Below, piece after piece: positions 11,062 through 19,857 of a stretch of 64,000 nucleotides of DNA. How positions within the stretch are numbered: position 1 is the first letter of the stretch; each line of letters starts with the position of its first letter. The notes under the pieces were generated by a model. It was not told the origin of the DNA, did not search any database, and saw nothing but the letters and a program-made list of their open reading frames with translations. Origin of the DNA: JAWKIW01 sp046331175 (GTDB taxonomy: Bacteria; Actinomycetota; Acidimicrobiia; Acidimicrobiales; Acidimicrobilacustridaceae); the NCBI GenBank assembly GCA_046331175.1, contig JAXLRI010000007.1:62001-126000 (forward strand), written 5' to 3'. A program made the position numbers and the translations under genes.

Positions 11062-11322
11062 TCACTCGCCGCCGAGGTGGTACCCGTAGCCGAGCGACCA
11101 GGTGTGCCAATCGTCAGCGATCTCCCGAAAGACCGGACGGGTCAGGAAGCGCCGGGGCGACCACGGCGGCTCTGCCTGCAGCCACGAACCGAATCGGCTT
11201 CTCGTCGCCGGCCACCATCGACGAGCCAGGAGGCCGGCCGCGTCTCTCGGGGCACGCACGCACCCCGAACGCCCTCTGCCGCCACGCCTGCTCGGGGCGG
11301 TGCTGGTCTCCCTGGTGAACAT
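11062..11322 (-). other. uncertain 86-codon ORF, possibly a recombined gene remnant
   Basis: The 437-base gap between the HNH gene and the PhyH-like gene holds this open frame. Its start region resembles that of the DUF222 gene at 10912: both share CACCAGGGAGA right after the ATG, and about 26 of 30 bases around the start match by eye. The middle is the 90-bp direct repeat at 11191-11280. The end (FGSWLQAEPPW and WHTWSLGYGYHLGGE) is codon-biased like real coding sequence but matches no family I recognise. It is probably a composite remnant rather than an intact gene. Confidence 0.25.
11191..11280. repeat. dispersed direct repeat, copy 1
   Basis: These 90 bases match 12017-12106 at about 79 positions without gaps. 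Both copies keep an internal inverted repeat (GCCGGCC at 11207-11213, GGCCGGC at 11232-11238), so a hairpin structure seems conserved while the loop has drifted. The two copies flank the PhyH-like gene. Confidence 0.8.
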
Positions 11323-11349
11323 GCAAGATCACCCGAGACGGGCCGGCGA

Positions 11350-11994
11350 TCACCGAGCCTCCCCGCCCCACCGCGGCGCCGCCCGCGGCAGGTCGGCCCG
11401 CGTGACGGTCATCTGGACGACGCGCCGCCGGGCTCCGGACTCGTTTCGTCGGCCGCTGTGCCACAGGTGCGAGTCGAAGACCAGGACGTCACCGGGCCGG
11501 CCGACGATCACGACCTCGTCGGGATGCCTCGCGCCCGGCTGCGCCAAGGATCGCGGGACGGCCGCGCCGCCCCGGTGCGACCTGGGCACGACGCGCGGGG
11601 CACCGTTCGCCTCGGTCACCTCGTCGAGCATCCACAGCAGCGTGAGCCCGTCGACGGCGTGGACCCGTCCGGGCGGCCGATCGGCGTGGAGCCCCTGCGC
11701 ACCCGGCCCCGGATCCCGGCCGTGGACCCTGACCTCGACCGTCCCGAGCAGCTCGGCGACGAGCTCGGCGATCCCGGGTCGGTCGACGAGCGACCGCCAC
11801 TCCTCGACGTTCGGCGTCTCGTCGTCGATGGCGACGTGCAGCGTCGACCCGGGCGTCGCCGACGGGAAGGCCACCCGAAGGTCCTCCACCGCACGGTCGT
11901 CGAGCAGCGAGCGGATCAGCACGTAGCCCACGTCGGCGAGCCGAGCGACCTGTGCGACGGTCGAGCGAGGATCGGCGTCGTCGGTGGTGGCCAC
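11350..11994 (-). CDS. phytanoyl-CoA dioxygenase (PhyH) family protein
   Basis: The 214-residue product looks like a short PhyH-type 2-oxoglutarate/Fe(II) dioxygenase. The iron facial triad is visible: His103 and Asp105 in GLHADRP, and the distal His179 in HLWHSG, followed by Arg189/190 for 2-oxoglutarate binding. Families of this kind hydroxylate fatty acyl-CoAs, ectoine precursors or natural products; the substrate is not predictable here. It is divergent from the MFS transporter at 12130, and a 90-bp repeat lies on each side of it, so the gene may have been moved or duplicated as a unit. Codon use is typical of the window. Confidence 0.8.
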   Translation of the reverse strand: MATTDDADPRSTVAQVARLADVGYVLIRSLLDDRAVEDLRVAFPSATPGSTLHVAIDDETPNVEEWRSLVDRPGIAELVAELLGTVEVRVHGRDPGPGAQGLHADRPPGRVHAVDGLTLLWMLDEVTEANGAPRVVPRSHRGGAAVPRSLAQPGARHPDEVVIVGRPGDVLVFDSHLWHSGRRNESGARRRVVQMTVTRADLPRAAPRWGGEAR

Positions 11995-12016
11995 ACCGCC
12001 GTTCTACCCGCCCCGG

Positions 12017-12106
12017 GAATCGGCTTCTCGTCGCCGGCCGCCGTCGACTAGCCAGGAGGCCGGCGGCGCACCTCGGGGCACGCACGCGTCCCGACCGCCC
12101 TCGGCC
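12017..12106. repeat. dispersed direct repeat, copy 2
   Basis: Second copy of the repeat at 11191-11280, same orientation, 826 bases away. Its inverted-repeat arms lie at 12033-12039 and 12058-12064. It occupies most of the gap between the divergent PhyH-like and MFS genes and so overlaps where their promoters should be. Confidence 0.8.
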
Positions 12107-12129
12107 GCGCGCCTGCCGCCCCAACGATC

Positions 12130-13545
12130 ATGTGGTCCGCCCTCCGCTCCTCCCGTGCCTTCCGGCTGCTCGTCGTCGGCGAGCTGGTCAGCCGCGCCGG
12201 CACGGCCGCCAGCTTCGTGGCGGTGTGGGCGGTGGCCGTCTACGACCTCGGCGTCGGGCCGGTGGGCCTCAGCATCCTCGCCCTGTGCAACACGCTGCCG
12301 CGGGTCCTCTCCTCGGCCGTCGCCGGCCGCCTCGTCGATCGCTACGACCCGCGCGTCGTGCTGCTCGGCGCCAACGTGATCGGCGCCCTCGGCAGCCTGG
12401 CGCAGTGGGCCGCCGGCGATGTCATCACCTTCGGGCTCGCCACCCTCGTCGCCGGCGCCAGCTTCGGCGCCTTCATGCCGGCCATGCAGTCCATGAGCCC
12501 CCGGGTCGTCGAGGACCGCCACCTCCATCCCGCCAACGCCATCCTCGAGCTCACCTGGCAGATCGGCTTCATCGTCGGCCCGCTCGCCGGCGTCGCCGCC
12601 CTCGCCGTCGGCGGCAACCGCGGACCGCTGCTGTTCGACGCCGCCACGTTCGTGGTCGGCATCGCCTGCCTCGTGCCCATGCGACTGCTGCCGGTGCGCG
12701 AGCACACCGACGCCACCGAGGCGACCGCCGCCGACTCCCCCGGCGCCGACCTCGCCGGCGCCGACGCCGTCACCGTCGCCGACGCCGTGGCCGACCCACG
12801 CACCGTCGGCGAACCGACCGCCGCGTCCTCGCCCTCCCCCACCGACCGACCCACCGACGGACCGGCCGACGGACCGGCCGACGGACCGGCCGACGACGGT
12901 ACCAGCTCCGCACGACGCGGCTTCCTCGCCGACCTCCGCTACACGTGGTCGCTCACCGTCGCCCGCTTCGTCCTGGTCCTCAACACGGGCAGCTGGCTGG
13001 GCATCGCCTTCTTCATCGTGCTCGAGCCGCTGTACGTGTCCGAGGTCCTGCAGCAGGGCCCGGCGGTGCTCGGCCTCATGCAGACGGCGTTCGGCGTCGG
13101 TGCCATCGCCGGCGCGGCCATCGCCGCTCGCATCGAGGCGCGGGTCGGACCGCGCCTGCTGGCCACCACCCTGCTCCTGTGCGGGATCGGGATGATCGGC
13201 TACACGGCCAGCACGATCGTGGCCATCGCCGCCGTCGGCGTCACCGTCTGGGGCGTCGGCATCGGCCTGTGGGCCCCCGTCAGCCGCACCATGATCCAGC
13301 GGGGCGTGCCCATGGCCCACCACGGACGGGTCAACGGGGTGATGGCCACGCTCCAGAGCGCGCTCGAGGTGATCCCGGTGCTCCTCGCCGGCCAGCTCGC
13401 CGTGCTGGTCGGCATCCAGATCACCCTGATCGCCGCGGGCGCGTCGACGCTGGGCCTGGCCGCCTGGGGCCTGCGCCGCTCCCGCTCGGTCCACGTCCCC
13501 GAGGCCAACACGATCGACGGCCGGCTGAACCCCGCCGCCGGCTGA
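12130..13545 (+). CDS. MFS transporter
   Basis: The 471-residue protein is a major facilitator with about 12 predicted helices, beginning at residue 8 (FRLLVVGELVSRAGTAASF) and carrying the cytoplasmic loop 2-3 signature as AGRLVDRYDPR. It resembles the MFS_3/EntS branch of exporters. A central loop of about 70 residues between helices 6 and 7 is Ala/Asp/Pro-rich and holds a DNA repeat of 12 bp (GACGGACCGGCC, three perfect copies at 12856-12891) coding for DGPA. No good Shine-Dalgarno sequence precedes ATG 12130, so a leaderless message or a different start is possible. The substrate is unknown. Confidence 0.85.
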   Translation: MWSALRSSRAFRLLVVGELVSRAGTAASFVAVWAVAVYDLGVGPVGLSILALCNTLPRVLSSAVAGRLVDRYDPRVVLLGANVIGALGSLAQWAAGDVITFGLATLVAGASFGAFMPAMQSMSPRVVEDRHLHPANAILELTWQIGFIVGPLAGVAALAVGGNRGPLLFDAATFVVGIACLVPMRLLPVREHTDATEATAADSPGADLAGADAVTVADAVADPRTVGEPTAASSPSPTDRPTDGPADGPADGPADDGTSSARRGFLADLRYTWSLTVARFVLVLNTGSWLGIAFFIVLEPLYVSEVLQQGPAVLGLMQTAFGVGAIAGAAIAARIEARVGPRLLATTLLLCGIGMIGYTASTIVAIAAVGVTVWGVGIGLWAPVSRTMIQRGVPMAHHGRVNGVMATLQSALEVIPVLLAGQLAVLVGIQITLIAAGASTLGLAAWGLRRSRSVHVPEANTIDGRLNPAAG

Positions 13546-13568
13546 ACCCGACGACCGGCTCAGCCCGA

Positions 13569-13587
13569 CGGCCGGCTGGTCCGGCCG
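13569..13587. terminator. hairpin between convergent genes
   Basis: CGGCCGG (13569-13575) and CCGGCCG (13581-13587) form a perfect 7-bp stem with a 5-base loop between the MFS and cysC stops. It could end transcription from both sides. Confidence 0.5.
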
Positions 13588-13611
13588 AACGACCGACGAG
13601 CCGAGGCCCGG

Positions 13612-14214
13612 TCAGCCCAGCAGGTCGAGGACCCGCGCCGCCTGGGCGATCGGGTCGCCGTCGGCCGGCGTGAGCACCAGCTCGGGGGCCAGCGGCGGCT
13701 CGTACGGGTCGTCGATGCCGGTGAAGCCCTTCAGCTCGCCGGCGCGCGCCTTGGCGTACAGGCCCTTCGGGTCGCGCTGCTCGCACACCTCGATGGGCGT
13801 GTCGACGAACACCTCGACGAAGCGCAGGCCGGCGGCCTCGTGGATGGCCCGGGCCTGCTCGCGGCCGGCCCGGTAGGGGGAGATGAGCGGCACCAGCGAC
13901 ACGACGCCGGCGTCGGCGAACAGCCGCGCCACCTCGCTCGCCCGCCGCACGTTCTCGTGGCGGTCGGCCTCGGAGAAGCCCAGGTCGCCGTTGAGGCCGT
14001 GGCGCAGGTTGTCGCCGTCGAGCAGGTAGGCCGCCCGGCCGGCCTCGAGCAGCAGCCGTTCGACCTCGACCGCCACGGTGGACTTCCCCGAGCCTGACAG
14101 CCCGGTGAACCACACGGTGGCACCGCCGAGCCGACCCGCGGCCCACCGCTCGTCGCGCGAGATGGCCCCGGCGTGCCACACCACGTTGGGGCTGATGGCG
14201 GAGGGCTCGCTCAC
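13612..14214 (-). CDS. cysC: adenylylsulfate kinase CysC
   Basis: The 200-residue protein phosphorylates adenylylsulfate (APS) to PAPS. The P-loop GLSGSGKST lies at residues 38-46, the DGDNLRHGLN motif follows near 71-80, and the APS-binding RDPKGLYAKAR block near 145-155. Length and motif spacing are typical of stand-alone CysC; in many actinobacteria the domain is fused to CysN, but here the two are separate genes 10 bases apart. It is the last gene of the cysD-cysN-cysC operon. Confidence 0.95.
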   Translation of the reverse strand: MSEPSAISPNVVWHAGAISRDERWAAGRLGGATVWFTGLSGSGKSTVAVEVERLLLEAGRAAYLLDGDNLRHGLNGDLGFSEADRHENVRRASEVARLFADAGVVSLVPLISPYRAGREQARAIHEAAGLRFVEVFVDTPIEVCEQRDPKGLYAKARAGELKGFTGIDDPYEPPLAPELVLTPADGDPIAQAARVLDLLG

Positions 14215-14224
14215 GACCGCTCGC

Positions 14225-15496
14225 TCACGACGGCGACGCCTGGGTGGACCCCAGGATCATCCCGGCGGCCACCGTGGTGTTGGTGGCCTCGTCGATGAGG
14301 ATGAAGCTGCCCGTCTCGCGGTTGCGGCGGTAGTCGTCGAAGAACAGCGGCGCGGTGGTGCGCAGGCTGACCCGGCCGATCTCGTTGAGGCCCAGCTGGC
14401 CGGCGTCGTGGTCGCGGTGCAGCGTATTGACGTCGAGCCGGTAGTGCAGGTCCTTGACCAGGGCCCGCACCGACCGAGTGGTGTGCTTCAGCGTGTACTT
14501 GCCACGGGGCGTCAGGGCGGCCTGCTCGCTCATCCAGCAGATCATGGCGTCGATGTCCTGGCCCACCGTCGGCTGGTTGTGCGGACGGCAGATCATGTCG
14601 CCGCGACTGATGTCGATCTCGTCGTTGAGCGTGACCGACACGGCCATGGGGGCGAAGGCCTCGTCGACCGGACCGTCGGCGGTGTCGATGGAGCGGATGG
14701 TGGAGGTGAACCCCGACGGCAGCACCACGACCTCGTCGCCCGGCTTGAGCACGCCGCCAGCGACGGTGCCGGCATAGCCGCGGTAGTCGTGGTGGGCCTC
14801 GCTCATCGGTCGCAGCACGTACTGCACCGGGAAGCGGGCGTCGATGAGGTTGCGGTCGGAGGCGATGAACACCGACTCGAGGTGGTGCAGCAGCGACGAG
14901 CCCTCGTACCACGGCATGTTCTCGGAGCGGTGCACGACGTTGTCGCCGTTGAGGGCCGAGATGGGGATGAACGTCAGGTCGGTGACGTCGAGCTTGGTGG
15001 CGAAGCCGGTGAACTCCTCGACGATCTCCTCGAACACCGCCTGGTCGTGGTCGACGAGGTCCATCTTGTTGACGCACAACACCAGGTGGGGCACCCGCAA
15101 CAGCGAGGCCAGGAAGGCGTGCCGGCGCGACTGCTCGACCACGCCGTGACGGGCGTCGACGAGGACGAGCGCCAGGTCGGCGGTGGAGCAGCCGGTGACC
15201 ATGTTGCGCGTGTACTGCAGGTGGCCGGGGGTGTCGGCGATGATGAACTTGCGCTTGGGCGTGGCGAAGTAGCGGTAGGCGACGTCGATGGTGATGCCCT
15301 GCTCGCGCTCGGCGCGCAGGCCGTCGGTGAGCAGCGCCAGGTTGGTGTACTCGTCGCCCCGCTCGCGCGACGTGCGCTCGACCGATTCGAGCTGGTCCTC
15401 GAAGATGGCCTTCGAGTCGTACAGCAGCCGGCCGATGAGCGTGGACTTGCCGTCGTCGACAGAGCCGGCGGTGGCGAGGCGCAGGAGCTCGGACAT
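14225..15496 (-). CDS. cysN: sulfate adenylyltransferase GTPase subunit CysN
   Basis: The 423-residue product is the GTPase subunit of ATP sulfurylase, which drives APS synthesis by GTP hydrolysis. G motifs: GSVDDGKST at residues 11-19, the DTPGH motif near 90 and NKMD near 145. The EF-Tu-like beta-barrel domains follow. The start ATG at 15496 overlaps the cysD stop (TGATG) and lies 10 bases after AGGAGG, implying translational coupling. It lacks a C-terminal APS kinase domain, consistent with the separate cysC. Confidence 0.95.
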   Translation of the reverse strand: MSELLRLATAGSVDDGKSTLIGRLLYDSKAIFEDQLESVERTSRERGDEYTNLALLTDGLRAEREQGITIDVAYRYFATPKRKFIIADTPGHLQYTRNMVTGCSTADLALVLVDARHGVVEQSRRHAFLASLLRVPHLVLCVNKMDLVDHDQAVFEEIVEEFTGFATKLDVTDLTFIPISALNGDNVVHRSENMPWYEGSSLLHHLESVFIASDRNLIDARFPVQYVLRPMSEAHHDYRGYAGTVAGGVLKPGDEVVVLPSGFTSTIRSIDTADGPVDEAFAPMAVSVTLNDEIDISRGDMICRPHNQPTVGQDIDAMICWMSEQAALTPRGKYTLKHTTRSVRALVKDLHYRLDVNTLHRDHDAGQLGLNEIGRVSLRTTAPLFFDDYRRNRETGSFILIDEATNTTVAAGMILGSTQASPS

Positions 15497-16401
15497 CAGA
15501 AGTAGCCCTCCTTCTTGCGATCCTCCATGCCGGCCTCGGAGATGCGGTCGTCGGCCCGGGTGGCACCCCGCTCGGTGATGCGGGTGGCGGCGGTCTCGGC
15601 GATGACCTTGTCGACGGTGTCGGCGTCGGACTCGACCGCACCCGTGCACGAGGCGTCGCCCACGGTGCGGAACCGCACCAGCTCCTCGAACGGCTCCTCG
15701 CCGTCGAGGAGGGTGACGAAGGGCGTGACCGCCAGGAGCATGCCGTCGCGCTCGAAGACCTGCCGCCGGTGGGCGTAGTAGATCGACGGCAGCTCGATGG
15801 ACTCCTCGGCGATGTACTGCCAGATGTCGAGCTCGGTCCAGTTGCTGAGCGGGAACACGCGGATGTGCTCGCCCTGCTTGTGGCGGCCGTTGTAGAGGCT
15901 CCACAGCTCGGGCCGCTGGTTCTTGGGGTCCCACTGCCCGAACTCGTCTCGGAAGGAGTACACGCGCTCCTTGGCCCGGGCCTTCTCCTCGTCGCGACGG
16001 GCGCCCCCGAACGCGGCGTCGAAGCGGTGCTCCTCGATGGCGTCGAGCAGCGTCACCGTCTGCAGCCGGTTGCGGCTGGCGCGCGGGCCGGTCTCCTCGA
16101 CCACTCGCCCCTGGTCGATGGACTCCTGCACCGAGGCGACGATGAGCCGCAGGCCGAGCCGCTCGACGGTCTGGTCGCGGAACTCGTAGACCTCGTCGAA
16201 GTTGTGGCCGGTGTCGACGTGCATCACCGGGAACGGCGGCCGTCCGGGCCAGAACGCCTTCGTGGCCAGGTGCAGCATGACCACCGAGTCCTTGCCGCCC
16301 GAGAACAGCAGGACCGGGCGCTCGAACTCGGCGGCGACCTCACGGATGATGTGGATCGACTCGGCCTCGAGGGTGCGGAGGTGCGACAGCTCGTAGTCCA
16401 T
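15496..16401 (-). CDS. cysD: sulfate adenylyltransferase subunit CysD
   Basis: The 301-residue protein is the catalytic ATP sulfurylase subunit of the PP-loop family: SGGKDSVVML near residues 34-43 binds ATP, and the CysD-specific blocks HVDTGHNFDEVYEFRD and FGGARRDEEKARAKER follow. The product, APS, feeds CysC and then PAPS reduction or sulfotransfer. ATG 16401 starts the conserved N-terminal DYELSHLRTLEAESI helix. The gene heads the operon and is divergent from cysQ, which removes the PAP by-product. Confidence 0.96.
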   Translation of the reverse strand: MDYELSHLRTLEAESIHIIREVAAEFERPVLLFSGGKDSVVMLHLATKAFWPGRPPFPVMHVDTGHNFDEVYEFRDQTVERLGLRLIVASVQESIDQGRVVEETGPRASRNRLQTVTLLDAIEEHRFDAAFGGARRDEEKARAKERVYSFRDEFGQWDPKNQRPELWSLYNGRHKQGEHIRVFPLSNWTELDIWQYIAEESIELPSIYYAHRRQVFERDGMLLAVTPFVTLLDGEEPFEELVRFRTVGDASCTGAVESDADTVDKVIAETAATRITERGATRADDRISEAGMEDRKKEGYF

Positions 16402-16503
16402 GGCGGGGATGGAGCGTAGGGTACGAGCCGTTCCCGGGTCGAATGGCGAGTGAGTCGGTCGACTTTCGCCCGACCGCCGCCCCTCCACCCGACCGAGGTC
16501 GCC

Positions 16504-17298
16504 GTGCCCGACGCCCCCGTGACCCCGCCGCTGGCCCCCGCCGGGCCCGACGACCACCGGCTGGCCGCCGACCTGGCCGGGCGGTCCGCCGCTCTGCTCA
16601 CCTCGCTGCGCGACCACCTCGTGGCCGACGGCGCCGACGCCGCCACCCTCAAGGACGAGGGCGACCGCCGGTCCCACGACCTGCTCATGGGCGCCCTCGC
16701 CGACCGCATCGCGCTCGGCGACGCCGTGCTGTCGGAGGAGGGCGACCGCCACGGCGACCGGCTGGGTGTCGAGCGGGTGTGGATCGTCGACCCGCTCGAC
16801 GGCACCCGCGAGTTCTCCGAGCCGCCCCGCACCGACTGGGCGGTGCACGTGGCGCTGTGCGTGGACGGCCTGCCGGCGGCCGGCGCCGTGGCCCTCCCCG
16901 CGCTCGGCCTCGTCCTGTCCACGGCCGAGCCCCCCACCCTGCCGGCGGCGACCGGGGGGGCACCCCGCGTGATCGTCAGCCGGAGCCGCCCGCCGGCGGC
17001 GGCCACCTTCCTCGCCGACCAGCTCGGCGGCGAGCTGGTCGAGATGGGGTCGGCCGGCGCCAAGGCCATGGCGGTGGTGCGCGGCGAGGCCGACGTCTAC
17101 GCCCACAGCGGTGGCCAGTACGAGTGGGACTCGTGCGCCCCGGTGGCGGTGGCCGTCGCCGCCGGCCTGCACTGCTCGCGGATCGACGGCTCGCCGCTCA
17201 CGTACAACCACGCCGACCCGTACCTCCCCGACCTGCTGATCTGCCGGCCCGAGCTGGCAGCCGACGCGCTGACCGCCCTGGCCCGCTTCGCCGGCTGA
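16504..17298 (+). CDS. cysQ: 3'(2'),5'-bisphosphate nucleotidase CysQ-like
   Basis: This 264-residue protein is of the inositol monophosphatase superfamily; it likely hydrolyses PAP (and PAPS), the by-product of PAPS use. The metal-binding motif WIVDPLDGTREF is clear, with an EEGD upstream and YEWDSCAP near the C-terminus. The GTG at 16504 follows a GAGGT site; an in-frame GTG at 16450 would add 18 residues but has no obvious ribosome-binding site. Its position divergent from cysDNC supports a role in sulfate assimilation. Confidence 0.9.
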   Translation: MPDAPVTPPLAPAGPDDHRLAADLAGRSAALLTSLRDHLVADGADAATLKDEGDRRSHDLLMGALADRIALGDAVLSEEGDRHGDRLGVERVWIVDPLDGTREFSEPPRTDWAVHVALCVDGLPAAGAVALPALGLVLSTAEPPTLPAATGGAPRVIVSRSRPPAAATFLADQLGGELVEMGSAGAKAMAVVRGEADVYAHSGGQYEWDSCAPVAVAVAAGLHCSRIDGSPLTYNHADPYLPDLLICRPELAADALTALARFAG

Positions 17299-17397
17299 GA
17301 CCACCCCGCTCCCGGACCGCGAAACCGTCCGCGCCGCGCCCGACCCCACCGGCGAGGATGAGGTGACGAACGCAGCGAGGCGGCGGGAGGTCGACCG

Positions 17398-18258
17398 ATG
17401 AGCCAACCCGGGTGGTACCCCGATCCCGGCGGCTCCCCCGCGATGCGGTGGTGGGACGGCCAGCGCTGGACCGACCACGTCGTGCTGCCCCCGCCGCCCG
17501 GGCCGAGGGGACCGGGTGGTCCGGCCGGCCCCGTCGGGCTCGGGCCGCTCGACCCGCGGCGGCTGGTGGCCGACGAGCAGACCGGCGCTCGCCGGGCCCG
17601 GGTGGCCCTGCTCGTGGGCGCCGGCACCCAGATCGTCTCGGCCGTGACGATCGCGGTGGTCTACAGCGCGATCTTCCACGACTTCGTGCAGGAGATCGAG
17701 CGCACCAGCCGCTCCCGGTCGTCGGCCCCACCGGCCTTCGGGGGGACGTTCGTCGGCGGCATCCTCGTGCTCAACGTGGTGCAGATCGCGTACTACGTGG
17801 TCGGCGTGCTGTTCATCGTGTGGAGCTACCAGGCGGCCCGGGCCGGGCGGGCCCTCGGGCTGCCGGCCCGGCTCGAGTCCTACTGGTCGGTGCTGGGCTG
17901 GATCGTCCCGGTCGTGAACCTGTGGTTCCCGTTCCAGGTGGTGGCCGACTGCCTGCCCGCCGGCCACCCGGCCCGCCGGACGGTCGGCTGGTGGTGGGGC
18001 CTCTACCTCGGGATGGGCGGAGCGTCGTTGCTCGTCTTCGCCGGCAGCTTCATCTCCACCCCGGCCGCCCTCGTGGCGGCGCTGGCGCCGGCCACCCTCG
18101 CGGTGCTGGCAGCCCTCAAGGGGCGCGAGATGATCCAGGCCATCGCCGACGAGCACCAGCGTCTGGTCGACGCGGGTGGCCCGGTCGCCCCGAGCGGCCC
18201 CGCCGGTCCCATCGGTCCGGCCGGCCCCGACGGCGGGGTCGGGTTCGCCTGGCGCTGA
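17398..18258 (+). CDS. DUF2510/DUF4328 membrane protein
   Basis: The 286-residue protein opens with a DUF2510 motif (GWYPDPGGSPAMRWWDGQRWT), a short aromatic module common in actinobacterial membrane proteins. A Pro/Gly-rich linker and about five or six hydrophobic helices follow (residues 60-245), matching DUF4328-type proteins. The C-terminus is collagen-like (GPAGPIGPAGPDGG). GGGAGG precedes ATG 17398. Function is unknown; no operon partner is apparent, as the next gene converges on it. Confidence 0.82.
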   Translation: MSQPGWYPDPGGSPAMRWWDGQRWTDHVVLPPPPGPRGPGGPAGPVGLGPLDPRRLVADEQTGARRARVALLVGAGTQIVSAVTIAVVYSAIFHDFVQEIERTSRSRSSAPPAFGGTFVGGILVLNVVQIAYYVVGVLFIVWSYQAARAGRALGLPARLESYWSVLGWIVPVVNLWFPFQVVADCLPAGHPARRTVGWWWGLYLGMGGASLLVFAGSFISTPAALVAALAPATLAVLAALKGREMIQAIADEHQRLVDAGGPVAPSGPAGPIGPAGPDGGVGFAWR

Positions 18259-18292
18259 GGCGGCGACGCCGAACCGCGGCCGGCCGCGCGAC

Positions 18293-19768
18293 CTACCCGG
18301 TGAACGCCGGCGTGACCGACCCCGAGGACGCGCCGGTGGCGGCCACGCCCGTGCCGGGCACCGTCGTGGTCGTCGACGTCGAGGTGGACGTCGTGGAGGT
18401 GGTCGACGTCGTCGTCGTGGTGGTGGCCTGGGTGGGCGGGATGGGCTGGGGCTGGCAGGCGCTGCCGGTGGCGGGCAAGCCGGGCGCCGGAAGGACCGGC
18501 GGGTCGAGGAAGCCGGGGTGGGCGAAGTCGAGCGTGTCGAGCAGGTCGTCAGCGTTGGCGTCGCGGTAGGTGAGCGCGCCGAGGTTGAACTTGGTCTCGA
18601 TGAACTTGAGGATCGACGTGTGGTCGTGCACGACGCTCGACACGTAGCCCTTCTTGGCGAACGGCGAGATCACCACCGACGGCACGCGGAAGCCGTAGCG
18701 GTCGAAGGCTCCGGGCTGGTCGGGCGGCACGGTGATGCGCGGCGCGATGTTGTCGGGCGCCACCGCCGGGGGCGGCGGCACGTGGTCGTAGTAGCCACCG
18801 TGCTCGTCGTAGGTGAAGAACAGCACGGTCTTGGACCAGGCCGGGCTGTGCAGCACGGCGTTGATGAGCGACGAGCTGTAGGCCTCGCCGTTCTGGACGT
18901 CGGCGTCCTCCTCGCTCCACTTCTGGTCGCCTGGGCTGATGATCGACACCTGGGGCAGCGTGCCGTTGGCGCAGTCGAGCAGGAAGTCGTTGAAGGTCTT
19001 GACCTTGTCGCCGTGCGACGACGACCAGCCCGGGAACAGGGCGATGTCGGCGAGGTCGACGGCGTAGTCGGCCCAGCTGATGCCGTGGGCGTCGAGGCGC
19101 TCCCAGATCACGCCGTTGGGGGCCACGGGGGTGGCCACCACCTCCTGCACGTCGGTGGACACGATGCCGACGGACGTGGCGGCCTGGAGGTAGCGACGGT
19201 TCGGGAAGGTCTGGCCCAGCACCGAGGCGAACCAGCGATCGCACAGCACGAAGGTGCTGGCGAGGCCGTAGTAGAAGGGGATGGTCGACCCGTCCCAGTA
19301 GCCCATCGAGCCCGTGGCGCCGTTGGCCGCCCGGATGAAGCCGTCGTTGGCCCCGTTGTTCCACTCGATGTGGCTGGAGTTCCAGCTCTGGCCGGCGCCG
19401 TCGTTGGGGTCGCACGTGCCTTGGATGGGGAACACGGTCACCGGCTGGTCCTGCAGGTTCGGGTTCGTGTTGGTGGGCACGCCGCCGGGGCCGAGCGTGA
19501 AGCCGTCGCCCCGCCCGAGCATCCCGAAGTAGTTGTCGTAGGAGTGGTTCTCCTGCATGTAGATGATCACGTGCTCGACCTGGGGCATCGTGTCGACGCC
19601 CTCGGGCTTGGAGGGGTCGGGGCGGGTCCCCGGCGGCAGGATCAGGCCGGCCGCCCGGGCCGACGACTGGGCCTGCCACGGGGTCACGCCGGCCACCGCC
19701 GCGACGCCGGCGGCCGCCGCCAGGCCCTGCAAGAGCTGGCGCCTCGTCGGGCGCGCTGCGTTCCCCAT
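18293..19768 (-). CDS. Tat-exported phospholipase C-type phosphoesterase with Thr/Ser-rich tail
   Basis: This 491-residue member of the PF04185 family starts with a Tat signal (PTRRQLLQG, then an Ala-rich helix and a probable signal-peptidase site near SARAAG). The active-site opening is YMQENHSYDNYFG near residues 70-82; further motifs are FTYDEHGGYYDHVPPP and VVISPFAKKG. Residues about 440-475 are a Thr/Ser tract that may be a glycosylated or wall-spanning spacer. It shares fold and export route with the protein at 7914-9248 but is otherwise divergent. It is probably secreted and may release phosphate or head groups from lipids. Confidence 0.9.
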   Translation of the reverse strand: MGNAARPTRRQLLQGLAAAAGVAAVAGVTPWQAQSSARAAGLILPPGTRPDPSKPEGVDTMPQVEHVIIYMQENHSYDNYFGMLGRGDGFTLGPGGVPTNTNPNLQDQPVTVFPIQGTCDPNDGAGQSWNSSHIEWNNGANDGFIRAANGATGSMGYWDGSTIPFYYGLASTFVLCDRWFASVLGQTFPNRRYLQAATSVGIVSTDVQEVVATPVAPNGVIWERLDAHGISWADYAVDLADIALFPGWSSSHGDKVKTFNDFLLDCANGTLPQVSIISPGDQKWSEEDADVQNGEAYSSSLINAVLHSPAWSKTVLFFTYDEHGGYYDHVPPPPAVAPDNIAPRITVPPDQPGAFDRYGFRVPSVVISPFAKKGYVSSVVHDHTSILKFIETKFNLGALTYRDANADDLLDTLDFAHPGFLDPPVLPAPGLPATGSACQPQPIPPTQATTTTTTSTTSTTSTSTSTTTTVPGTGVAATGASSGSVTPAFTG

Positions 19769-19857
19769 CCCGTTGCCTCCGTGGCCGTGCGTTCCGCCAC
19801 GCGCACGTTAGGCCGTCGTCGACGCCGACGGGCGGCGTCCCCTGCAAGGATCGGCCC

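Noticed and set aside
11114..11464. 116-codon minus-strand ORF over the repeat
   Set aside because: It overlaps the C-terminus of the PhyH-like gene in another frame and lacks the expected GC3 pattern.
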